Below, one piece after another: positions 6,897 to 10,979 of a stretch of DNA of 10,979 nucleotides. The DNA comes from Candidatus Woesearchaeota archaeon (GTDB lineage: Archaea; Nanobdellota; Nanobdellia; Woesearchaeales; JACQNA01), in assembly GCA_016203335.1 (NCBI GenBank), contig JACQNA010000014.1, forward strand, positions 1-10,979. The letters are read 5' to 3'. The notes under the pieces were generated by a model that saw only the letters and a list, made by a program, of their open reading frames with translations, did no database searches and was not told the origin of the DNA. Position 1 is the first letter of the stretch. Each line of letters opens with the position of its first letter. Both the position numbers and the translations under genes were made by a program.

Positions 6897-7252
6897 GTCA
6901 TCTTGGTAAATGTCAGCACTTCTTTCAATGACACTACCACGGTTGCCGGGACCACGAACGCCAGAAGCTGTTTGAAGACTCCTGCAAGGAAAGCGCCAAT
7001 CAATTGTACGCCCCCTAATGCATCACCAGCGCTGCCAAGTCCCGCCACAATCACCAGGATGACTGACACCATCAGGAAATCCTTGGTTTCCCGGCCGGTG
7101 ACATTCATGAACCCGACAATCAAGCCGAGCACCACGAGCAAGGAACTCAACCAGCCAATAGCAGCTGCGCCAAGTGCTGTTCCTGCAATCCCGAGAACTA
7201 CTGCCAAAATTACTCCAACAATGTAGGAATAATGGCCAACTCGTTTATCCAT
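6893..7252 (-). CDS. Small four-helix membrane protein, function unknown
   Basis: This is a 119-residue hydrophobic protein with four likely membrane segments at about residues 9-28, 34-50, 58-74 and 81-108. They are rich in Gly, Ala and Val, with short polar loops (NVTGRETKD between helices 2 and 3) and a short basic N-terminus (MDKR). No catalytic motif or family is recognised. It is a compact integral membrane protein of the kind common in DPANN genomes, and it has no cleavable signal peptide. The start is secure: AAAGGAGGTG (7259-7268) is a near-perfect Shine-Dalgarno upstream of ATG 7252, the strongest in the window, which suggests high expression. The stop TAA (6893-6895) is shared tail-to-tail with pcm through TTAA. 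Confidence 0.8.
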   Translation of the reverse strand: MDKRVGHYSYIVGVILAVVLGIAGTALGAAAIGWLSSLLVVLGLIVGFMNVTGRETKDFLMVSVILVIVAGLGSAGDALGGVQLIGAFLAGVFKQLLAFVVPATVVVSLKEVLTFTKMT

Positions 7253-7258
7253 TCAATA

Positions 7259-7268
7259 CACCTCCTTT
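7259..7268 (-). promoter_or_regulatory. Strong Shine-Dalgarno site of the membrane-protein gene
   Basis: AAAGGAGGTG on the minus strand lies six nt before ATG 7252 and is close to the full anti-Shine-Dalgarno complement. It contrasts with the apparently leaderless pcm and topA in the same window. Confidence 0.7.
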
Positions 7269-7299
7269 GTGGATATCCAATAGCCCTTCTTGGGGATAA

Positions 7300-7313
7300 T
7301 CCCTATAAATATG
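7300..7313 (-). promoter_or_regulatory. TATA box of the membrane-protein gene
   Basis: The minus strand reads ACATATTTATAGGG. A start about 26 nt downstream (near 7281) gives a leader of roughly 29 nt that contains the strong ribosome binding site. Confidence 0.5.
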
Positions 7314-7360
7314 TTTTGTGAGTACTCAAGAATGTTGAATATAAAATGGACAGGTAAATA

Positions 7361-8311
7361 TTATGAGAGCGTATCAAGAATATCATGGGCATCAAGAGCA
7401 TGCAGTGCAGGCAGCTCATGCAGCCGGGCAAGGCAGGCCAGCCGGAGATATTCATGCTCGCTGTTCTGTACCCGTGCATGCGCATCTGCCTGAATCAGCC
7501 CGTAGGGATATCCCAAAAATGAGGGATCCTGCGCATGAGCGCGGAGTGCTGCGAGAGCGCCGGAAACATCCCCGCATATATGCACGCTGAACAGGTGGCG
7601 GGAGGCAGGATGCAGCTTGAGCATATACAGCGGCTTCCCCTGCTCCAGAGGATAGTAATACCATGCCGATCCCTCGGGCGCTCGGCTAGCAAGCGCAGCA
7701 GTCAAAGTATTGCCGCTGGCGGTAAGAAGCGTAGTAGTCTTAGACAGGCCGCATAAGGTAACATCCTGCTGCTGAAGCTGAGTAAGCAGCTCCTGCTCAA
7801 CAGGATGCCGGGCCTCCAGGGCGCCGTCAAGAACAAGTATGCAGCGCTCACCGCTTTTTTGGAGTGCAGCCCGCAGCTCAGCAATCCTCCGGACCATGCC
7901 TCCAACAACCCGCGCTTTGGTGCGCTCCTCCTGCTGCGGGATGTCCTCATCGCGGAAAAACAGCTCAGGGACAAGAGTGCTGCCAAAAGGCAGGGCATGG
8001 TACTGGAATGACTCCTGAGAAGGAACCGCGGTGATGAGGACGAAGCATTCATGGATGGTGCTTCTGATCTTCCTGGTGCCGGCATAGGTGAGCGCAACTA
8101 TCCTGATAAACTGGAGGGAGAAGTGCGGCGCTCCCAGAATTTCTTGGTTGCCGCCGTCAATAAAGGTAAGGGGCAGATCTGGCATCATACTCGGCAGGGG
8201 ATGGAAATGCCGCGCATCAAGGGGGATGCTGCTCCCGTGCAGCATATCTCTCTGGGGAAACGCCTGCTGCAGGGCGCGGATAATCTCGCCAATATGCTCC
8301 AGGGGGCGCAT
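7361..8311 (-). CDS. nurA: NurA-like DNA end-processing nuclease
   Basis: NurA is a 5'-3' exonuclease/endonuclease that works with the HerA helicase and Mre11-Rad50 in end resection. This protein has 316 residues, in the family range. It shows an RNase H-like layout: strand 1 with D52 in TFIDGGNQEI, a central strand with D162 in ILVLDGALE, the GLSKTTTL loop near 190, and a C-terminal GYPYGLIQADAHA block with D276 followed by SEHEY (H286). These match the NurA pattern of metal-binding acidic residues plus a late Tyr/His region, but overall similarity is judged by eye. The start is taken as ATG 8311, since ATAAAAACAT at 8331-8340 lies the right distance for a leaderless transcript. ATG 8326 would add five residues. 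No herA, mre11 or rad50 is in the window. Confidence 0.72.
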   Translation of the reverse strand: MRPLEHIGEIIRALQQAFPQRDMLHGSSIPLDARHFHPLPSMMPDLPLTFIDGGNQEILGAPHFSLQFIRIVALTYAGTRKIRSTIHECFVLITAVPSQESFQYHALPFGSTLVPELFFRDEDIPQQEERTKARVVGGMVRRIAELRAALQKSGERCILVLDGALEARHPVEQELLTQLQQQDVTLCGLSKTTTLLTASGNTLTAALASRAPEGSAWYYYPLEQGKPLYMLKLHPASRHLFSVHICGDVSGALAALRAHAQDPSFLGYPYGLIQADAHARVQNSEHEYLRLACLARLHELPALHALDAHDILDTLS

Positions 8312-8330
8312 GCAGGCAGCAGGCATGCTG

Positions 8331-8340
8331 ATGTTTTTAT
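8331..8340 (-). promoter_or_regulatory. Possible TATA box of nurA
   Basis: The minus strand reads ATAAAAACAT, centred about 25 nt before ATG 8311. This supports that start and leaderless transcription. It is only ten or so nt from the alternative ATG 8326, which argues against that start. Confidence 0.4.
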
Positions 8341-8393
8341 GGATTGTGGTGCATCAGGAGGGAATTCACCTTTTCCGGCTTTGGAGAAAATAA

Positions 8394-8650
8394 GGGGTAG
8401 CGCCATCTTGTGAGCGGTGCTGCGCCTGCGAGAGCATGGCGGAGGGGGTAGCTCCTTCCGGAAACTTTGTTTCCGGAATTCGGAAATCTCTGATTTCCGT
8501 TAATCCGGGGAGGTGCCGCCCAGCACCTGCAACATGTCGGAAATCGCCATTATATGTTTCTTGCTTAAACATAGTCCACAAGAAGGCGATTTCCGAGCAT
8601 GCTCAAAAATCGAAGATTTTTGACATTACGGAGCGAACCGGCGCTACCCC
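8394..8650. repeat. 257-bp hairpin cluster closed by 11-bp inverted repeats
   Basis: GGGGTAGCGCC (8394-8404) and its perfect complement GGCGCTACCCC (8640-8650) bracket six hairpins: CGCCAT/ATGGCG (8401-8441); a 10-bp stem with TTT loop (8456-8478); CGGAAATC-TCT-GATTTCCG (8481-8499); GGTGC/GCACC (8512-8527); a 12-bp stem (8537-8596); and TCAAAAATC-GAA-GATTTTTGA (8603-8623). A near direct copy of the left end, GGGGTAGCTCC, lies at 8445-8455. It fills most of the nurA-topA divergent spacer and lies between the two TATA boxes. It could be nested insertion elements or a structured RNA. No protein is supported in it. Confidence 0.7.
8530..8630 (+). repeat. Palindromic element copy B
   Basis: Hairpin 1 arms TCGGAAATCGCC (8537-8548) and GGCGATTTCCGA (8585-8596) are identical to those of the ppsA copy, with a 36-nt interior (35 in ppsA) that folds differently (TATGTTT/AAACATA). 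The linker is GAGCATGCTC (8595-8604). Hairpin 2 is TCAAAAATC-GAA-GATTTTTGA (8603-8623). It ends TTGACAT, where copy A ends TTGACGT. ACAT is present at both borders. The order and orientation match copy A read in the ppsA sense direction. Confidence 0.75.
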
Positions 8651-8691
8651 GGTGCAGCAAGATTTTCTCCAGAGCCCTGTTTCCGCAAACC

Positions 8692-8699
8692 TTTTTAAA
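8692..8699 (+). promoter_or_regulatory. topA TATA box
   Basis: TTTTTAAA is centred about 25 nt before GTG 8721, fixing a leaderless topA start and excluding the 95-codon upstream extension that the open frame would allow. Confidence 0.6.
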
Positions 8700-8720
8700 C
8701 CACTGCCCTTCCAAGCATGC

Positions 8721-10898
8721 GTGACCGAGCTTATCATCACCGAAAAGCCAAAAGCTTCGCAGAAGATTGCGGAAGCGCTGGCAGACGGCAGTCCGGTGAA
8801 GCATGCGGAGCATGGCGTGCCCTACTATGAGATTCGGCATAACGGCAAGCGGATTATAGTAGGCTGTGCGGTCGGCCATCTCTACACTGTTGCGGAAAAG
8901 GCAAAGTCCTGGAAATACCCGGTGTTTGAGGTGGAATGGAAGCCGACAGCAGATATCGCGAAAGGGGCGGATTTCACCAAAAAATATCTCCAGGTGCTGA
9001 AAAAGCTTGCGAAAGAGGCAGATGAGTTTACTGTTGCCTGCGACTATGATGTTGAGGGAGAGGTCATCGGCCTCAATGTCATCAGATATGCCTGCAGCCA
9101 GAAAGATGCTGCCCGGATGAAGTTTTCCACGCTCACCAAGCCAGACATTGTCGCTGCCTACGAGCGCAAGAGCGCGCACCTGGACTGGGGCCAGGCAAAC
9201 GCCGGGCTCACCAGGCATGAGCTGGACTGGTATTATGGCATCAACATCTCCCGCGCGCTCACTGACGCGATCAAGGCAGTCGGGGCATTTAAGGTGATGT
9301 CCGCAGGCAGGGTGCAGGGCCCTGCCCTCAAGATCATCGTTGACCTTGAGAAAGAAATCCGCGCATTTGTGCCGCAGCAGTTCTGGCAGGTATCGCTGAA
9401 AGGGGAGCTGAAAGGCAGCCTGATCGAGGCATGGCATGAGAAAGACAAGTTCTGGAAAAAAGAGGAAGCAGAGCAGGTTGTCAGGAATACCAAGGGTAAG
9501 CCGGCGAGTGTCAAGGAAGTGGCCAAGACCCAAACAGTCCAGAGCCCGCCAGTGCCATTTGACCTTACCACCCTGCAGACAGAAGCCTTCCGGAACTTTA
9601 GGATACCCCCAAAAGAAACCCTGGCCATTGCCCAGGAGCTCTATGTATCTGGGTATATTTCGTACCCGAGAACCTCTTCGCAGAAGCTGCCGAAGGAAAT
9701 CGGCTATCATCAGATTATGCGCCAGCTTACTTCCTACACAAACCTGGCGGCAGAGCTGCTCACCAGGCAGCTTGCCCCAAACGAAGGGAAAAAGACCGAT
9801 CCCGCGCATCCGGCAATCTTTCCGACAGGCATCATCCCTGATGCCAAGGGAAGGGAGCTGAAGGTGTATGACCTGATCGTCAAGCGCTTCCTTGCAACAT
9901 TTGCAGATCCTGCGCTTCGGGAGACCATGAGCATCAGCATTGGCTGCAATGCCGAGCTCTTTATCGCAAAAGGGACGAGAACAGTGGAGCGCGGCTGGCA
10001 CCGCTTCTATGATCCTTATGTCAGGCTCGAAGAGCTCGAGCTCCCCTCTGTGCAGAAAGGGGATATGGTCAAGGATCCGAAGATAACTGCTTACCAGAAG
10101 GAAACGCAGCCGCCCAAGAGGTATACTGCAGCATCCATCATCCGGGAGCTCGAGAAGCGCAATCTCGGCACCAAGGCAACACGCGCCCAGATCATCGACA
10201 CCCTGGAGCAGAGGGGATTTATCACCGGAAGCCCTATCCAGGCAACCGAGATCGGTATCCATACTGTAGAGGTCTTGGAGAAGTACGTGCCTGCAATTGT
10301 TGACGAGGAGCTTACCCGCCATTTTGAGGAGGAGATGGAAGAGATCCGGGAGCGGAAGAAGCAGAACGAGGCTGTGCTCAGCGAGGCAAAAGGCGTGCTG
10401 GGCAAGACGCTGCTGATGTTCAAGCAGCAGGAGAAAGTGGTGGGAAAAGAGCTGCTCGCCGCGGAGAAAGAGACCCGCCTGCAGGAAAAGACCATCGGAA
10501 CATGCCCGAAATGCGGCGGCGTGCTCATGATCCGGAAAGGGAAGTACGGCAGGTTCGTCGCCTGCGACAGGTATCCCACATGCACGCTCACCTTCAATCT
10601 CCCGGACAAGGGGAAAGTAACTGCGTCAGAGAAAGTGTGCCCTGCATGCAGCAGCCCGATCATCGTGATGAGCTCTGCACGGAGGAAGCAGGAGGTGTGC
10701 ATCAACAAGGAATGCCCCCTGAAAAAGAGTGAGGGCATTGCTTCCGCCGGGAAATCCTGCCCGAAATGCGGCAAGCAGCTTATTACGAGGAAGAGCATTT
10801 ACGGGGAGTTTTTCGGCTGCTCCGGCTTTCCGTCGTGCAGGTACACGGAGCGCTTGCCCGCGCAGGAAAAAACTGGTGCGGAAAACCAAAAAAAATAA
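8721..10898 (+). CDS. topA: DNA topoisomerase I (type IA, archaeal)
   Basis: This enzyme relaxes negative supercoils by cutting one strand through a 5'-phosphotyrosine link. It has 725 residues from GTG 8721. The N-terminal Toprim domain begins TELIITEKPKASQKIAEAL and carries the metal motif D108-Y-D110-V-E112-G-E114. GRVQGPALKI follows. The catalytic tyrosine is Y315 in GYISYPRTSS. The C-terminus has three Cys4 zinc ribbons: C595/C598/C615/C621, C640/C643/C660/C665 and C680/C683/C700/C706. GTG 8721 is chosen because family members start exactly at the ELIITEKP strand and a TATA box lies about 25 nt upstream. The open frame back to 8436 only translates the hairpin cluster. It is not reverse gyrase, having no helicase domain, and the Y-PRTSS motif separates it from topoisomerase III annotations only loosely. 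Confidence 0.94.
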   Translation: MTELIITEKPKASQKIAEALADGSPVKHAEHGVPYYEIRHNGKRIIVGCAVGHLYTVAEKAKSWKYPVFEVEWKPTADIAKGADFTKKYLQVLKKLAKEADEFTVACDYDVEGEVIGLNVIRYACSQKDAARMKFSTLTKPDIVAAYERKSAHLDWGQANAGLTRHELDWYYGINISRALTDAIKAVGAFKVMSAGRVQGPALKIIVDLEKEIRAFVPQQFWQVSLKGELKGSLIEAWHEKDKFWKKEEAEQVVRNTKGKPASVKEVAKTQTVQSPPVPFDLTTLQTEAFRNFRIPPKETLAIAQELYVSGYISYPRTSSQKLPKEIGYHQIMRQLTSYTNLAAELLTRQLAPNEGKKTDPAHPAIFPTGIIPDAKGRELKVYDLIVKRFLATFADPALRETMSISIGCNAELFIAKGTRTVERGWHRFYDPYVRLEELELPSVQKGDMVKDPKITAYQKETQPPKRYTAASIIRELEKRNLGTKATRAQIIDTLEQRGFITGSPIQATEIGIHTVEVLEKYVPAIVDEELTRHFEEEMEEIRERKKQNEAVLSEAKGVLGKTLLMFKQQEKVVGKELLAAEKETRLQEKTIGTCPKCGGVLMIRKGKYGRFVACDRYPTCTLTFNLPDKGKVTASEKVCPACSSPIIVMSSARRKQEVCINKECPLKKSEGIASAGKSCPKCGKQLITRKSIYGEFFGCSGFPSCRYTERLPAQEKTGAENQKK

Positions 10899-10979
10899 CA
10901 AAAATCCGCCGCTCGGGGCTGAAGGCGTATTTTTGAACCATTAGAAATGCCTCGCATTTCTGAGTGTGCTCAAGAACCC
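10899..10979 (+). repeat. Palindromic element copy C, cut by window end
   Basis: It begins on the base after the topA stop. Hairpin 2-like: CAAAAAT (10899-10905) and CGCC (10907-10910) pair with GGCG (10924-10927) and ATTTTTG (10929-10935) around a GGGCTGAA loop, like the GGGCTAAA loop of copy A. Hairpin 1-like: AGAAATGC-CTC-GCATTTCT (10943-10961). Then GAGTGTGCTC (10962-10971) and AAGAACCC, the start of another hairpin 2 running off the window. The first hairpin plus its T5 run may also serve as the topA terminator. Confidence 0.6.

Noticed and set aside
7702..8097. Serine/leucine-rich 131-codon minus-strand frame in the nurA region
   Set aside because: It overlaps nurA in another frame, with low-complexity composition and no motif.
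8394..8650. CRISPR array or integron attC site
   Set aside because: The repeats are inverted hairpins with no regular spacer length and no cas or integrase gene, so neither model fits.
8565..10322. Long (585-codon) open frame antisense to topA
   Set aside because: It mirrors topA, whose Toprim, catalytic Tyr and zinc motifs are unmistakable. The antisense product shows no recognisable domain and arises from GC-rich codon use.

Overview
The window looks like archaeal chromosome, most likely from a small-genome DPANN-type lineage (Woesearchaeota/Pacearchaeota-like). This is inferred from gene content and promoter style, not from a marker gene. It carries an archaeal-type topoisomerase IA with three C-terminal zinc ribbons, a NurA-like nuclease, a class II (B12-dependent) ribonucleotide reductase, PEP synthase and protein-L-isoaspartate methyltransferase. 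TATA-like boxes sit 20-30 nt before start codons that appear leaderless or nearly so. Most of the window is GC-rich (57-58% in two 60-nt lines counted by hand in nrdJ), while the first 360 nt are about 35% GC.

Layout. 1-390 (+): 3' part of an AT-rich PD-(D/E)XK nuclease-like gene cut by the window edge. 443-861 (-): a DUF2283/DUF4258 pair of small genes chained by overlaps to the 3' end of nrdJ (876-3467, -). 3638-6151 (-): ppsA. It is divergent from pcm (6219-6896, +), and both are served by one palindromic TATA box. pcm ends tail-to-tail, with a 4-bp overlap, on a small four-helix membrane protein gene (6893-7252, -). 7361-8311 (-): nurA-like. 8721-10898 (+): topA. The roughly 400 bp between nurA and topA is packed with hairpins.

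The most interesting content is a family of small palindromic repeat elements seen at three places. One copy lies inside the ppsA coding sequence. It adds exactly 108 bp (36 codons) in frame, just before the conserved VRSSATAEDLPDASFAGQQ block, and is bordered by a duplicated ACGTCAA. A second copy lies upstream of topA, with identical 12-nt arms, inside a 257-bp cluster of six hairpins closed by perfect 11-bp inverted repeats. A third starts right after the topA stop and runs off the window. The shared design is hairpin 1, then GAG-NNNN-CTC-AA, then hairpin 2. The hairpin 2 stems differ between copies but stay self-complementary. In one frame all three copies read ISE[Y/H/C]AQ. This resembles in concept the Rickettsia palindromic elements that insert into protein genes, or REP/MITE elements, but I do not recognise it as a named family.

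The genes are mainly housekeeping: dNTP supply (nrdJ), gluconeogenesis (ppsA), protein repair (pcm), DNA topology (topA) and end processing (nurA). Several start codons were moved inward from the longest open frame, because homology, Shine-Dalgarno sites and TATA spacing agree on the shorter form.
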